Shown here: in pieces, positions 46,743 through 56,316 of the stretch
Layout: each line of letters opens with the position of its first letter
Numbering within the stretch: the stretch's first letter is position 1
Assembly: GCA_910583775.1 (NCBI GenBank)
Contig: CAJTYD010000002.1
Location: forward strand, 39,952 to 103,951
Direction: 5' to 3'
Length of the DNA: 64,000 nucleotides
Source: an uncultured Muribaculaceae bacterium
GTDB taxonomy: Bacteria; Bacteroidota; Bacteroidia; Bacteroidales; Muribaculaceae
Program-made: the position numbers and the translations under genes
The notes under the pieces: generated by a model
Told to the model about the DNA's origin: nothing
Seen by the model: only the letters and a program-made list of their open reading frames with translations
The model's database searches: none

Positions 46743-48101
46743 TTATTTTGAAAAACCGGGGAGTCTGCCCACAAGTTCCTTGAACTGCTCGCCGCGGTCC
46801 TCATAGCTCTTGAAGAGGTCGAAGCTCGCGCAGCATGGCGAGAGCAGAACCGTGTCTCCCTTCTCAGCTACCGCGGCACACTCCCTCACGGCATCCTCGA
46901 TCGAATGCGTGTCCTTGATCAAAGGAACTTTGCCGGAGAAGAAATCGAGCAGCTTGGCGTTGTCCTTGCCCATGCAGACGATAGCCTTCACCTTCTCGCC
47001 GACAAGCCCTTCGATCTCGGTGTAGTCGTTCCCCTTGTCCTTGCCTCCGAGGATCAGCACCGTGGGCGTGGTCATGCTCTCGAGGGCATACCAGGTGGAA
47101 TTGACGTTGGTGGCCTTGGAGTCGTTCACGTATCTCACGCCTCCGGCCTGGCCCACATATTCGAGACGGTGTTCCACAGCCTCGAAATCCTCAAGGGCCT
47201 TGCGGATGTTCTCGTTCCTGATGTTGAGCAGAGAGGCGGAGAGTCCGGCGGCCATGGAGTTGTAGAGGTTGTGGAGCCCTGTGAGCGAGAGTTTGTCGCG
47301 AGGGATGCCCCACACCTCCTGGGGAGTGATGAAGCGGACGATCCCCTCTTCCACGTAGGCATCGCTTCCCTCCTGGCGCATTTCGCTGAACGGAAGCTGC
47401 ATGGCCTCCACCTGGATCTGGCGGATCTGCTCCCTGACGATCGGATCATCCTGCCAGTAGATGAAATAGTCGTTGCTTGTCTGGTTCTGGAGAATGCGGA
47501 ACTTTGCCTTCACGTAATTCTCCATCTTATGGTCGTAACGGTCGAGATGGTCGGGAGTGATGTTCATTATCACGGCGATGTCGGCCTTGAAGTCATACAT
47601 GTTCTCAAGCTGGAAACTCGAGAGCTCGATCACGTAGACGTCGTGATGCTCGCGGGCCACCTGCAGCGCCAGACTCTTGCCGACGTTTCCGGCGAGGCCG
47701 ACATTGATGCCGGCTTCCTTCAGGATATGATAGGTGAGAAGAGTGGTGGTAGTCTTGCCGTTGCTCCCGGTGATGCAGACCATCTTGGCATCGGTGTAAC
47801 GCCCCGCGAACTCGATCTCCGAAAGTACGGGAACACCCTTCTCCACCAGCTTTTTCACCATGGGAGCCGTCGGAGGAATGCCGGGACTCTTCACCACGAT
47901 ATCGGCGTCGAGGATTCTCTCCTCGGTGTGACGGCCCTCTTCGAAATCTATCCCTTCCTCAACGAGGGTTTCCCGGTAAGCGGGAGCTATCGTGCCCATG
48001 TCGCTCAGGAATACCTCCATATTCTTCACTTTGCCGAGGATCGCGGCTCCCACGCCGCTCTCTCCTCCGCCAAGCACTACAAGTTTTTCTCTTTTATCCA
48101 T
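46743..48101 (-). CDS. murD: UDP-N-acetylmuramoyl-L-alanine--D-glutamate ligase
   Basis: A 452-residue Mur ligase adding D-glutamate. LVVLGGGESGVGAAIL is the UDP-binding start, ITGSNGKTTTTLLTYHIL the ATP loop, NITPDHLDRYDHKMENYVKAK the carbamylated-Lys region, and NDSKATNVNSTWYALES the C-terminal-domain motif. It lies 14 bases before ftsW in transcription order. Confidence 0.97.
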   Translation of the reverse strand: MDKREKLVVLGGGESGVGAAILGKVKNMEVFLSDMGTIAPAYRETLVEEGIDFEEGRHTEERILDADIVVKSPGIPPTAPMVKKLVEKGVPVLSEIEFAGRYTDAKMVCITGSNGKTTTTLLTYHILKEAGINVGLAGNVGKSLALQVAREHHDVYVIELSSFQLENMYDFKADIAVIMNITPDHLDRYDHKMENYVKAKFRILQNQTSNDYFIYWQDDPIVREQIRQIQVEAMQLPFSEMRQEGSDAYVEEGIVRFITPQEVWGIPRDKLSLTGLHNLYNSMAAGLSASLLNIRNENIRKALEDFEAVEHRLEYVGQAGGVRYVNDSKATNVNSTWYALESMTTPTVLILGGKDKGNDYTEIEGLVGEKVKAIVCMGKDNAKLLDFFSGKVPLIKDTHSIEDAVRECAAVAEKGDTVLLSPCCASFDLFKSYEDRGEQFKELVGRLPGFSK

Positions 48102-48136
48102 ATTTCATGCGGGATCTCTCCCTTATCCTAATTATC

Positions 48137-48235
48137 AGGTTTAAAGTTTAAGTTTAAAGTTTAGATGTCACCTTTTATTCGTTTTCAAGACAGGGGGATT
48201 GTCTAATCCATAAACCAGAACCTTAAACCAAACTA
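48137..48235. repeat. Inverted pair of 7-bp arrays in the mraY-murD gap
   Basis: AGGTTTAAAGTTTA AGTTTAAAGTTTAG (48137-48164) and TAAACCAGAACCTTAAACCAAAC (48211-48233) face each other, so the transcript can fold back; the arrangement matches that at 7.9 kb. Confidence 0.65.
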
Positions 48236-49501
48236 TCTTATCTTTAGCGTCACGAACGTCAGTGCGGCCAGCAGGATGCCCACGATCCAGAACCTTACCA
48301 CAATCTTGGACTCGGGAATCGGATTGAACGGACGTTTCCAAAGAACGTTGCTTCCGGGTTCGGCCGGCTTCTGGAAATGATGGTGAAGCGGGGTCATCTT
48401 GAAAATTCTCCTCCCCTCGCCATATTTTTTCTTTGTGTATTTGTAATATCCAACCTGCATCATCACCGAAACATCCTCCAGGAAGAAGATCAGGCAGAGC
48501 AGAGGAATAAGCAGCTCCTTGCGGATGAGGATGGCGAAGACGGCGAGAATACCGCCGAGCGTAAGGCTGCCTGTATCACCCATGAATACCTGCGCCGGAA
48601 ACGTGTTATACCACAGGAATCCGACTAAGGCGCCTATGAACGCGCCCGCGTAGACCACCAACTCCGACGATCCCGGAATATACATGATATTCAGGTAGCT
48701 CGAATAGATGACGTTGCCTCCGAGATACGCCATTATCAGCAACGCCACCCCTATTATGGCCGAGGTTCCCGCGCACAGGCCGTCGAGACCGTCGGTGAGG
48801 TTGGCGCCGTTGCTCACGGCAGCCACCACCAGAACGACCACAAGCACGAACACAAGCCAGCCCAGCGTGCGCGCCGCGTATTTGTTGGAGATCCACGACG
48901 TGAGCCACTCATAGTTGAAGTTGTTGTTCTTCACGAACGGGATGGTGGTCTGCGGCGACTTGATCTCGTTCTTCTCCACGATGATCTCCGTCTCGTGGCT
49001 GCGGGCGTTCTCGATCTCCACGTTCTTGCTCATCACGATATCGGGCGACAGCCACATCGTGACGCCCACGATCAGGCCGAGTCCCACCTGCCCGATGATC
49101 TTGTACTTTCCCTTGAGACCATCCTTGTTGTGGAACTTCAGCTTCCTGTAGTCGTCAAGAAAACCTATAGTGCCCATCCAGATAGTGGCGACAATCATGA
49201 GGATCATATAGATGTTGCTCAGGTCGGCAAACAGGAAACAGGAGAGGAGAATCGAGAGGATAATGATCACGCCTCCCATGGTTGGCGTCCCGGTCTTGCT
49301 CATCTGCCCCTCGAGGCCGAGGTTTCTTACCACTTCGCCTACCTGCATCTTCTGGAGGCGACGGATGATCCTGCTTCCGAATATCAGGGCTATCAGCATT
49401 GACAGCGCGAACGACATTCCCGCGCGAAACGAGATGTAGCTCATCAGATTATGTCCCGGGAACTGAAGCCCGTCAAAATATTGAAGCAACCAATAAATCA
49501 T
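48233..49501 (-). CDS. mraY: Phospho-N-acetylmuramoyl-pentapeptide transferase
   Basis: A 422-residue membrane enzyme making lipid I, about ten helices. KTGTPTMGGVIIILSI and GFLDDYRKLK (metal-binding Asp pair) are early motifs; NLTDGLDGLCAGTSAI, VFMGDTGSLTLGG and MTPLHHHFQ complete the active site. An insertion of about 50 residues with SRSHETEIIVEKNEIK-like charged sequence before NNNFNYEWL is typical of Bacteroidetes MraY. Confidence 0.97.
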   Translation of the reverse strand: MIYWLLQYFDGLQFPGHNLMSYISFRAGMSFALSMLIALIFGSRIIRRLQKMQVGEVVRNLGLEGQMSKTGTPTMGGVIIILSILLSCFLFADLSNIYMILMIVATIWMGTIGFLDDYRKLKFHNKDGLKGKYKIIGQVGLGLIVGVTMWLSPDIVMSKNVEIENARSHETEIIVEKNEIKSPQTTIPFVKNNNFNYEWLTSWISNKYAARTLGWLVFVLVVVLVVAAVSNGANLTDGLDGLCAGTSAIIGVALLIMAYLGGNVIYSSYLNIMYIPGSSELVVYAGAFIGALVGFLWYNTFPAQVFMGDTGSLTLGGILAVFAILIRKELLIPLLCLIFFLEDVSVMMQVGYYKYTKKKYGEGRRIFKMTPLHHHFQKPAEPGSNVLWKRPFNPIPESKIVVRFWIVGILLAALTFVTLKIR

Positions 49502-49570
49502 TTTACTCTGTATATTGCTGTTCTAACTTTCTTCAAAATTTCTTTCTGAATATCCTTTTCCACAGGAGAT

Positions 49571-51022
49571 TCAGAATGTCTCGCGGATCACCTCCCGGTC
49601 GTCGAAATGGTTTCTGACACCCTTAACTTCCTGATATGTCTCGTGGCCCTTTCCTGCGACGAGCACCACGCTTCCGGGCTTTGCCATGCGCATGGCCGTG
49701 CGGATCGCTTCGCGGCGGTCGGTGATGCAGATCGTGCGGCGCAGCTCGTCGGCAGAGAGTCCGGCCTTCATATCCTCAATGATGACCTCGGGCTCTTCGT
49801 CACGCGGATTGTCCGATGTGAGGATAAGCAGGTCGGAGCGGCAGGCCGCCTCGCGCGCCATTATCGGGCGTTTGCCGTGGTCGCGGTTGCCTCCGGCGCC
49901 TACAACCGTGGTGATCTCTCCCTTGTTGCCGATAATCTCGCGGATGGTGTCGAGGACGTTTACCAACGCGTCGGGGGTGTGGGCGTAATCGACGATAGCA
50001 GTCACGCCCGAGGGCGAATGCATCGTCTGGAAGCGTCCCGAAACGGGAACGAGCTTGCTCATGTTGACAAGCACCTCCTCGACAGGCCAGCCGAGAAGCA
50101 CCGACGCGCCATACACGTCGTCAAGGTTATAGGCGTTGAAGCGGCCGGTGAAGTTGACCTCCACCTCGCGGCCGTTAAACGACAGCAGCGTGCCGTCGAG
50201 CCGGCTCTCTATGCGGCGGCAGCGGAAATCGGCATCACTCCTTAAAGAATATGTATAGACCTTGGCCCCGGTGTTCTGCACCATATAGCGTCCGGCCTTG
50301 TCATCTATATTCACCAGCGCGAATGCGTCTTTGGGAAGCATGTCGAAAAACATCTTCTTGGCGTTCATGTAGTTCTCGACAGTGCCGTGATAGTCGAGAT
50401 GGTCGCGCGTAAGGTTGGTGAATATGCCTCCGGCGAAACGCAGCCCGGCGATGCGGTGCTGATGCGCGGCGTGCGACGAAACCTCCATAAAGGCGTAGTC
50501 GCAGCCTTCAGCCACCATCTGCGCCAGAAGCTCGTTGAGCGTGAGCGGATCGGGAGTGGTGTGCGTAGTGGGGATCGCGCGGTCCTGGATGTAATTGCAG
50601 ACCGTGGAGATCAGCCCGGCTTTGTAGCCTTCGAGACGCGCCATCTCGTAAAGAAGAGTGGCGGTGGTGGTCTTGCCGTTGGTTCCTGTCACACCCACGA
50701 GTTTCAGCGACGACGAGGGATGGCCGTACCAGGAGGAGGCGAGCTCACCGAGCGCGATGGCGGAATTCTCTACCTTGATATAAGTTATTCCCTGCACAAG
50801 CGTGCCGGGAAGCTCTTCGCAGACGATGGCCCCCACATGGGCGCTCACCACCATCGGAATATATTTGTGACCGTCGTTGGTGACGCCGCGAACCGCCACG
50901 AACATTCCGTCTTTCACCACTTTCCGTGAATCGCTCTGAAGACCGGTGATGAGCTTGTCGGTATCGCCGATCACTTCAAGGGGCTTTATACCCTCGAGAA
51001 GATATGACAGTTTGACATTCAT
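49571..51022 (-). CDS. murE: UDP-MurNAc-L-Ala-D-Glu--meso-diaminopimelate ligase
   Basis: A 483-residue Mur ligase. [18 protein letters not shown] is the ATP loop, [20 protein letters not shown] the carbamylated-Lys region, and [17 protein letters not shown] contains the DNPR motif that selects meso-diaminopimelate over lysine. The gene lies 44 bases after the PBP gene. Confidence 0.97.
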   Translation of the reverse strand: MNVKLSYLLEGIKPLEVIGDTDKLITGLQSDSRKVVKDGMFVAVRGVTNDGHKYIPMVVSAHVGAIVCEELPGTLVQGITYIKVENSAIALGELASSWYGHPSSSLKLVGVTGTNGKTTTATLLYEMARLEGYKAGLISTVCNYIQDRAIPTTHTTPDPLTLNELLAQMVAEGCDYAFMEVSSHAAHQHRIAGLRFAGGIFTNLTRDHLDYHGTVENYMNAKKMFFDMLPKDAFALVNIDDKAGRYMVQNTGAKVYTYSLRSDADFRCRRIESRLDGTLLSFNGREVEVNFTGRFNAYNLDDVYGASVLLGWPVEEVLVNMSKLVPVSGRFQTMHSPSGVTAIVDYAHTPDALVNVLDTIREIIGNKGEITTVVGAGGNRDHGKRPIMAREAACRSDLLILTSDNPRDEEPEVIIEDMKAGLSADELRRTICITDRREAIRTAMRMAKPGSVVLVAGKGHETYQEVKGVRNHFDDREVIRETF

Positions 51023-51066
51023 ATATTGATGTTATTAGAATGGACTTTATATTATTTTATATATGG

Positions 51067-53190
51067 TTATATTCTGAGTTTCAGATATATGGTTCCCCCT
51101 TTGGGAATATCGCTCCCAGCCTCTATCGACTGCGAGACCACATATCCGCTTCCCGACATCCTCACGTTGAGGCCCGATTCCTCGAGAAGCTTCACGGCCG
51201 AGGGGGCGTCGTAGCCTTTCACGTCGGGCACCTTGCCGACGATGTGACGTTCGCAGACCTTCAGCCGCTTCACCTTACCGGCGCCGATGGTGGCGGCCAC
51301 TGCGCTGTAGTTTCTCTTGGCGTCACCGGCGATCACAGGTCTGGAGCCCTTTTTCTCCGACGCATACGACGAGGCGTTGTTGAGCATTCCACGCGAATAC
51401 ATCTTGATGGCCATGTTTTTCACAACCTGGCCCGACGTGCGGTTGGCCGACGTTCCCGACGGGCCGAGCACGAGAGCCATGCATGAATACTGCGGAGCCT
51501 CGTAGGGATAGAAGCCGGCGAAGGCGTAACGGCGTTTCGCATGGTTGTAGACCCCCTTTTCCACGGGATATGCCGTTCCGGTCTTTCCCACGACCTTCAC
51601 ACGGTCGTCCCGCACGAGACGCGCCGTGCCGTGTTCTCCCCATACCACCTCGGCGATGCATTCGCGCACCTTGCGCGCCGTCTCCTCGGAGCAGATACGG
51701 TCGCGGATATAGTTGATGGGAATTATGGAGTCATTACCGGCCTCGTCAACCAGCCCTTTCATCAGATGGGGGCGGACGTAGCGGCCTCCGTTGGCGATCG
51801 CGTTGTAGACAGAGAGCGTGAAGAGAGGCGGCAGTTCGGTGTTGTAGCCGTAGGCCTGGCGGGCGAGGTCGAGGTGGCGCGCCGTCATGGTGATGTTGTT
51901 GCCGCGGCTGTCTTTGGGAAGAAGCTTGCGGATGCGCGGAATGCACTCGCCGGCGATGCCCGAGCGTATCGGCTCAAAGAATCCCATTTCGGCGAGTCGG
52001 TCGTGAAATTTCGCCGGGTCCTTTTCATAGCCGCGGAAAATCACACGCGCTATTCCTGTATTCGAGCTCTGCTCGATCACCTGCTTCATCGTCTTCATAC
52101 CTCCGCCGTGGGGATCGCTCGTCCGTTGAAACGGAGCGCACGAAACCATGTCGTTGACAGAACGCACCAGGCCGTCCTCAAAGGCTATCATCAGCGATAT
52201 CGGCTTCATCACGGAGCCGGGCTCGAAGGGAAGTACGGCGCGGTTGAGGGCCTCGCCGTAGGTGCCGTCATCGAGCAGCTCGATGTTGGAGATAGCCTTT
52301 ATCTCGCCGGTCTTTACTTCCATGAGGATTGCGGTGCCCCATTCGGCGCCTGCCTCCAGACAGACTTTATGAAGTTCCTCCTCGAGCATGTCCTGGAGGT
52401 CGATGTCGATTGTGGTCCGTATGTCGTAGCCGCGCTGGGCCGGCGTCGACACCCAGTTGGTGATACCGTTAGTCAGCGCTACCTTCTTGGCGAGTCCCGG
52501 CTTGCCGTACAGCAGACTGTCGAGGTCTTTCTCAAGACCGGAATAGCCATGGATCTGACCGGTCTCGCGGTTCTCGTTCACGCGGCCGATGCTGCGGAAG
52601 GCCATCTTCCCGTATGGATACATGCGGATGTTGCGCTCCTCGCGATAGACGGGATTGCGGAAGCCTTTCCCCTTGAAATCGCGCAGGAACGGAAAACTCT
52701 TTATCTTCTCGAAATCGGCAAGCGTCTTCTTCTGGGCCAGACGCAGGGCGCGGTTACGGCGGTTCGGCTCTTTCTCGAACTCGCGGCGCAGACGCGCGTG
52801 CCAGGAATATTTGGCGAATGTGTCGGGATTGGCCTTGAGGTTCTTGATCCTCGGATAATAGACGTCGAGCGAATCGGCCAGGCTGTCGAGCTTGGCGTAG
52901 GGGATGCCGCGCAGCTTGGTTATCTTGTTGTGACGCAGATCTATCTTTATGTCGTAAACTTTCAGGTTGCAGGCCAGGATGTTGCCGTTGTCCGAAAGGA
53001 TGTTGCCGCGCTCGGGGCGTATCGTGTCGACACGCGACAGCTCGGCGCGTGCGCGTGCGTTCCAGCGGCCGGCCTCAAGCACGGTGGTGCGGAAAAGCAT
53101 CACCATCACGCCGATTCCGAACGCGATAAAGAAAATAGTGATTAGTCCGTAACGGAAAAGTATATGTTTCTTATTGTTCTGTTTTGTCAT
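51067..53190 (-). CDS. ftsI: Division transpeptidase (class B PBP, FtsI/PBP3) with C-terminal PASTA domain
   Basis: A 707-residue bitopic penicillin-binding protein. One N-terminal helix (YGLITIFFIAFGIGVMVML), a pedestal domain, then the transpeptidase: Ser326 in EPGSVMKP (SxxK), EQSSNTGIARV (SxN) and GKTGTAYP with Lys536 (KTG). The C-terminal 65 residues form one PASTA domain (GKVPDVKGYDAPSAVKLLEE), as in SpoVD-like PBPs. It cross-links septal peptidoglycan with FtsW. Start overlaps the ftsL stop by four bases. Confidence 0.96.
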   Translation of the reverse strand: MTKQNNKKHILFRYGLITIFFIAFGIGVMVMLFRTTVLEAGRWNARARAELSRVDTIRPERGNILSDNGNILACNLKVYDIKIDLRHNKITKLRGIPYAKLDSLADSLDVYYPRIKNLKANPDTFAKYSWHARLRREFEKEPNRRNRALRLAQKKTLADFEKIKSFPFLRDFKGKGFRNPVYREERNIRMYPYGKMAFRSIGRVNENRETGQIHGYSGLEKDLDSLLYGKPGLAKKVALTNGITNWVSTPAQRGYDIRTTIDIDLQDMLEEELHKVCLEAGAEWGTAILMEVKTGEIKAISNIELLDDGTYGEALNRAVLPFEPGSVMKPISLMIAFEDGLVRSVNDMVSCAPFQRTSDPHGGGMKTMKQVIEQSSNTGIARVIFRGYEKDPAKFHDRLAEMGFFEPIRSGIAGECIPRIRKLLPKDSRGNNITMTARHLDLARQAYGYNTELPPLFTLSVYNAIANGGRYVRPHLMKGLVDEAGNDSIIPINYIRDRICSEETARKVRECIAEVVWGEHGTARLVRDDRVKVVGKTGTAYPVEKGVYNHAKRRYAFAGFYPYEAPQYSCMALVLGPSGTSANRTSGQVVKNMAIKMYSRGMLNNASSYASEKKGSRPVIAGDAKRNYSAVAATIGAGKVKRLKVCERHIVGKVPDVKGYDAPSAVKLLEESGLNVRMSGSGYVVSQSIEAGSDIPKGGTIYLKLRI

Positions 53191-53552
53191 TTTTCAAGAT
53201 AGATTTCGTATGGCGGCTGTTCCTGAAATTCCAGGTTCAACCCCTTCTCCGCCACCATTTTTTTCATCTCCGTCTCGCGTATAAGCGACATGTATTGCGC
53301 TTTTTCGTTCAGCTTCTCGCTCTCGGCGCGCTGCAGCTCCACCGTGAGCGTCTTTATCTCGGCCATCTTCGTCTTCGTCTTGTAGCGCAACCCTATCAGG
53401 GCAAGCACTATGACGAGCAAAAGCAGAAGAAGCCACGCGTTGGCCTTGAAGAATTCGATCGAGAGGGTTCTTCCGTAGCGTAGCTCCGTGATCCAGCCTC
53501 TCTTCTCGGAGGAATTCCCGGCTTTCTTATTTCCCATTTTCTTCGTTGCCAT
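53187..53552 (-). CDS. ftsL: FtsL-like division protein
   Basis: A 121-residue bitopic protein: basic cytoplasmic end (MATKKMGNKKAGNSSEKRG), one helix (WLLLLLLVIVLALIGL) and a coiled-coil heptad region (about 65-105; LTVELQRAESEKLNEKAQYM). Sequence is poorly conserved in this family, but size, topology and place between rsmH and ftsI fit FtsL, a partner that activates FtsWI. Confidence 0.85.
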   Translation of the reverse strand: MATKKMGNKKAGNSSEKRGWITELRYGRTLSIEFFKANAWLLLLLLVIVLALIGLRYKTKTKMAEIKTLTVELQRAESEKLNEKAQYMSLIRETEMKKMVAEKGLNLEFQEQPPYEIYLEK

Positions 53553-53561
53553 GACCGTCGG

Positions 53562-54482
53562 TTATTTTGCAGGTTCCAAAAGCTCGGCTACCCTGAGCTT
53601 GGCGCTTCTCGATCTCGGATTGCGTTCCGTTTCCTCCTCGTCGGGAACGATCGGCGAACGGGTAACCGCCTTCCAGCAGGTATCTACGCGCCCGAAAAAG
53701 TCTTTGTTCTCGATTCCTTCCACGTTGCCGGTCTTCATGAAATTCTTCACCATGCGGTCTTCGACCGAGTGATAAGTGATCACCGCGAGCCGGCCGCCCG
53801 GTCTGAGCACCTTTTTCGTCGATTCGAGGAACCGCTGCAATGCCTCCATCTCGCCATTCACCTCGATGCGGAACGCCTGGAAGACCTGGGCGAGTTCCTT
53901 CTTTTCGGCTTTGGGATTGATGGCGGGACGCACGGCCTCTACAAGCTGGAATGTTGTCAGCACGGGGCTCTGCGCGTTTGCCTTCACTATCGCCTCTGCC
54001 ACGGCGCGGGGCCGCTTGAGATCGGCGTAACGGCGGAACATCTCCTCAAGCTGCTGCGCCGAATATGTGGCCACGATGTCGGCGGCCGTGGTCTCCGAGT
54101 TCCGGTTCATCCGCATGTCGAGGGGGGCGTCTGCGCGAAACGAGAAGCCGCGCTCCGGATCATCGAAATGATGGAACGACACGCCGAGATCGGCGAGAAT
54201 GCCGTCGAGCGCCTCCACCCGGTGAAAGCGCATGAAATTGGCAATATACCTGAAATTGGAATGTACAAATGTAAATTTGGAATCTTCCGGAGCGTTTTTG
54301 AGCGCCTCGATGTCGCGGTCGAAACCGTAAAGATGGCCCGATTCGCCCAGACGTGCGAGAATAGCGCGGGAATGTCCCCCGCCGCCGAACGTAACATCGG
54401 CATAAACGCCCTCCGGTTTGATGTTTAAGCCCTCGATGCTCTCCTCCAACAGTGCTGGTATATGGTAAGTCTCCGCTGTCAT
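53562..54482 (-). CDS. rsmH: 16S rRNA (cytosine1402-N4)-methyltransferase
   Basis: A 306-residue S-adenosylmethionine-dependent enzyme that methylates C1402 in the ribosomal P site. ATG 54482 gives the standard start TAETYHIPALLEESIEGL; upstream in-frame codons begin with TTG. YADVTFGGGGHSRAIL is the cofactor loop, GILADLGVSFHHFDDPERGFSF the family signature and VITYHSVEDRMVKNFMK the C-terminal motif. It is the first gene of the dcw cluster here; mraZ, which normally precedes it, is absent. Confidence 0.96.
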   Translation of the reverse strand: MTAETYHIPALLEESIEGLNIKPEGVYADVTFGGGGHSRAILARLGESGHLYGFDRDIEALKNAPEDSKFTFVHSNFRYIANFMRFHRVEALDGILADLGVSFHHFDDPERGFSFRADAPLDMRMNRNSETTAADIVATYSAQQLEEMFRRYADLKRPRAVAEAIVKANAQSPVLTTFQLVEAVRPAINPKAEKKELAQVFQAFRIEVNGEMEALQRFLESTKKVLRPGGRLAVITYHSVEDRMVKNFMKTGNVEGIENKDFFGRVDTCWKAVTRSPIVPDEEETERNPRSRSAKLRVAELLEPAK

Positions 54483-54703
54483 TTCATGTTGCTCGTTACT
54501 GGAGTTTCCCTCCAAAGTGATTCCGCTTGTAAAGTTAGTTATTTTTTGTAAACAATTTACAACTTTGAATTCGTTTCTTTCCCTATTTTATAAAAAAAGT
54601 TATCTACACCGTTTCAAATTTCTCCATTGCCTGTTTCCTTAGCCAAAGATAATAGACCGGCGAACACACAAATTTAGACAGGAGCACACAAAATTAGACA
54701 GGA

Positions 54704-54816
54704 GCACAGGAGTACATTTATTTGCTCGTATAGGCGTCTTCGACTTGTTTTAGCACAGGAGTGCCGCGAAATGTTAGCGACGCAGTAGGGACGCACGGCT
54801 CGTGCGTCCGCCCTAC
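54704..54816. repeat. Dispersed REP-like repeat, copy 2
   Basis: Same blocks as at 25421: ACAGGAGTACATTTATT, GGCGTCTTCGACTTG, ACAGGAG, and the palindrome GGACGCAC-GGCTC-GTGCGTCC (54789-54809), here extended by GTAGGG/CCCTAC arms. Confidence 0.8.
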
Positions 54817-54845
54817 AACCGCGCCAACCCTCACCGGGATGCTGC

Positions 54846-54880
54846 CAATTACTAATTACACATTCCTAATTGCTAATTGA
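54846..54880. repeat. 7-bp tandem array (AATTACT type)
   Basis: AATTACT AATTACA CATTCCT AATTGCT AATTGAA, five heptamers; the same words as the array at 3.06 kb. Confidence 0.75.
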
Positions 54881-54925
54881 AGAAGGCCGAAGGCGAGAAC
54901 AAAATTATAAAAAATCGCCATGAAT

Positions 54926-54956
54926 TTGTAAAATCGAATTTTTATGCCTAAATTTG
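54926..54956 (+). promoter_or_regulatory. Promoter of tRNA-Ser
   Basis: TTG (54926-54928), 20-base spacer, TAAATTTG (54949-54956): an exact -33/-7 promoter. Confidence 0.8.
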
Positions 54957-54981
54957 CACTCCGGAATCCGATTGGATTTCT

Positions 54982-55066
54982 GGAGAGATGGCAGAGTGGT
55001 CGATTGCGACGGTCTTGAAAACCGCTGAGGGTCACACCTCCGGGGGTTCGAATCCCTCTCTCTCCG
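54982..55066 (+). tRNA. tRNA-Ser(UGA)
   Basis: An 85-base cloverleaf: acceptor GGAGAGA/TCTCTCC with discriminator G, D-arm GCAGAGTGG, anticodon loop CTTGAAA giving TGA, a long variable arm (GAGGGTCACACCTC) and T-arm GGGGGTTCGAATCCC-type. The long variable arm is class II, as for serine. CCA is not encoded. Accessory sequence begins downstream. Confidence 0.95.
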
Positions 55067-55101
55067 CAAATTAGCTTGATAATCGAGCGTTTATAAAATC
55101 T

Positions 55102-55147
55102 ACACCCAATATTACACCCAGAAATGGCAGTAATATTGGGTGTTTTG
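55102..55147 (+). terminator. Terminator after tRNA-Ser
   Basis: ACACCCAATATTAC (55102-55115) pairs perfectly with GTAATATTGGGTGT (55130-55143), then TTTTG. Confidence 0.75.
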
Positions 55148-55248
55148 TTATCATCAAATGATTTGTGATTGATAGGAGGATTGACAAGTATATCATTTAA
55201 CAACCATTAACGTCATCTTGATTATCTGCCTTACTCTTGTATGGTCCA

Positions 55249-55638
55249 TTAAGATGTTATTTCTACATAATTCCCTTCCGGGTCAGTGATGACACATTCA
55301 TAATAGCCGTCGCCTGTAGTGCGTGGTTGGCTCAGGATAGTGAAACCACCCTCTTTGAATCTTTTCGCCATGTCGTCAACAGTCTCTTTGCTGCCCACAG
55401 AGATGGCGAGATGTGCCAATCCTTTCAAATCGCCCCGGCTTGCAGGTGCGCCTTTACCGGGAATGTTCATTAATTCGATTCGCGCTCCTCCATCTTTAAA
55501 AGACAGGAAATAGGAGCAGAAATTCTTTTTGGGATTGACATATTTGTCATTGCAACTCATGCGGAAGTACTGCATGTAGAACTTACGGAGTAATTCTATA
55601 TCCTCAGCCCAGACGGCTATATGGTCTATTTTCATCAT
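55249..55638 (-). CDS. VOC-superfamily (glyoxalase-like) protein
   Basis: A 129-residue single-domain metal enzyme fold of the glyoxalase/bleomycin-resistance/dioxygenase superfamily. IDHIAVWAEDIELLRKFYMQ holds the first metal His, GLAHLAISVGSKETVDDMA the second and DPEGNYVEIT the metal Glu. The substrate cannot be told. It ends a three-gene minus-strand operon with the DUF1349 and acetyltransferase genes. Confidence 0.85.
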   Translation of the reverse strand: MMKIDHIAVWAEDIELLRKFYMQYFRMSCNDKYVNPKKNFCSYFLSFKDGGARIELMNIPGKGAPASRGDLKGLAHLAISVGSKETVDDMAKRFKEGGFTILSQPRTTGDGYYECVITDPEGNYVEITS

Positions 55639-55652
55639 ATTGTATAGTGAGT

Positions 55653-56315
55653 TTATTTATCGTTTGCTGCATTGTCCTTCAGCCACTCGCTTCTTACTTT
55701 GTCGGGAAGGTGTGTTACCTTGAAACCGGAGAATGTTGCCTTGAACCCGTTGCCGTCCGGGCAAGCGGCGAACATTCCGATTTTCACGGGGTGATTAGCT
55801 TCGATCCATGCATTACGCATCATTTGATATTCTTTGTCGTCAAAAGAATAGAATATCTCTATTGCATCAAGTCGGCGTACAGCCTTTATCCATATATACT
55901 CTACCGGACGGTCGAGGGCTATGACGCTCCAGTCTGAGGTCTTGTGGGTGACTACGGTGCTGAGATTGTATTTGCCATCGACGAACTCGATGCCTGTCTT
56001 GATGTAATTCTCGTGGTCGAGACGGATCATCATTCCGGCCTGGTCGAATCTTACCTTGTAATCGCCGGAGATCTTCACCTTGGCCTCGAACTCGCCACCA
56101 TATTCAGCGTAATAGAAGGGAGCGTCATCGACAGTGAACCCGTAATGCGATATGCGCCAGTAGTCGCTGTTGGGTGTGACATCCATTTTCAGCGTACCGC
56201 CATTTATCTGCCAGTTGTCAGGCTCATTGAACCAGTTCATCTTTTCAAGGGTCTGGGCGTATGCAGATAGCCCGGAGAGAATTGTGAATACTACAAGAAT
56301 AATTTTCTTTTCCAT
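55653..56315 (-). CDS. DUF1349-type exported protein
   Basis: A 220-residue protein with a signal peptide (FTILSGLSAYAQ). The mature part is a concanavalin-like beta sandwich: MNWFNEPDNWQINGGTLKM, AGMMIRLDHENYIKTGIEF and GMFAACPDGNGFKATFSGFK are the features of DUF1349 proteins. The family resembles carbohydrate-binding folds, but the ligand is unknown. Same operon as the VOC and acetyltransferase genes. Confidence 0.8.
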   Translation of the reverse strand: MEKKIILVVFTILSGLSAYAQTLEKMNWFNEPDNWQINGGTLKMDVTPNSDYWRISHYGFTVDDAPFYYAEYGGEFEAKVKISGDYKVRFDQAGMMIRLDHENYIKTGIEFVDGKYNLSTVVTHKTSDWSVIALDRPVEYIWIKAVRRLDAIEIFYSFDDKEYQMMRNAWIEANHPVKIGMFAACPDGNGFKATFSGFKVTHLPDKVRSEWLKDNAANDK

Positions 56316-56316
56316 A

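Larger units (their letters stand above)
54516..54925. other. Gene-free region before rsmH holding repeats
   Basis: No mraZ or other gene. On the minus strand a TAACTTTA sequence near 54530 may be the rsmH -7 element. A 20-bp direct repeat ending ATTAGACAGGAGCAC occurs twice (about 54667-54706), followed by the second REP-like copy and a heptamer array. Confidence 0.55.

Noticed and set aside
55102..55147. Integrase attachment site after tRNA-Ser
   Set aside because: The sequence is a perfect hairpin with a T-run and does not repeat the tRNA 3' end; no integrase gene or second copy was seen.
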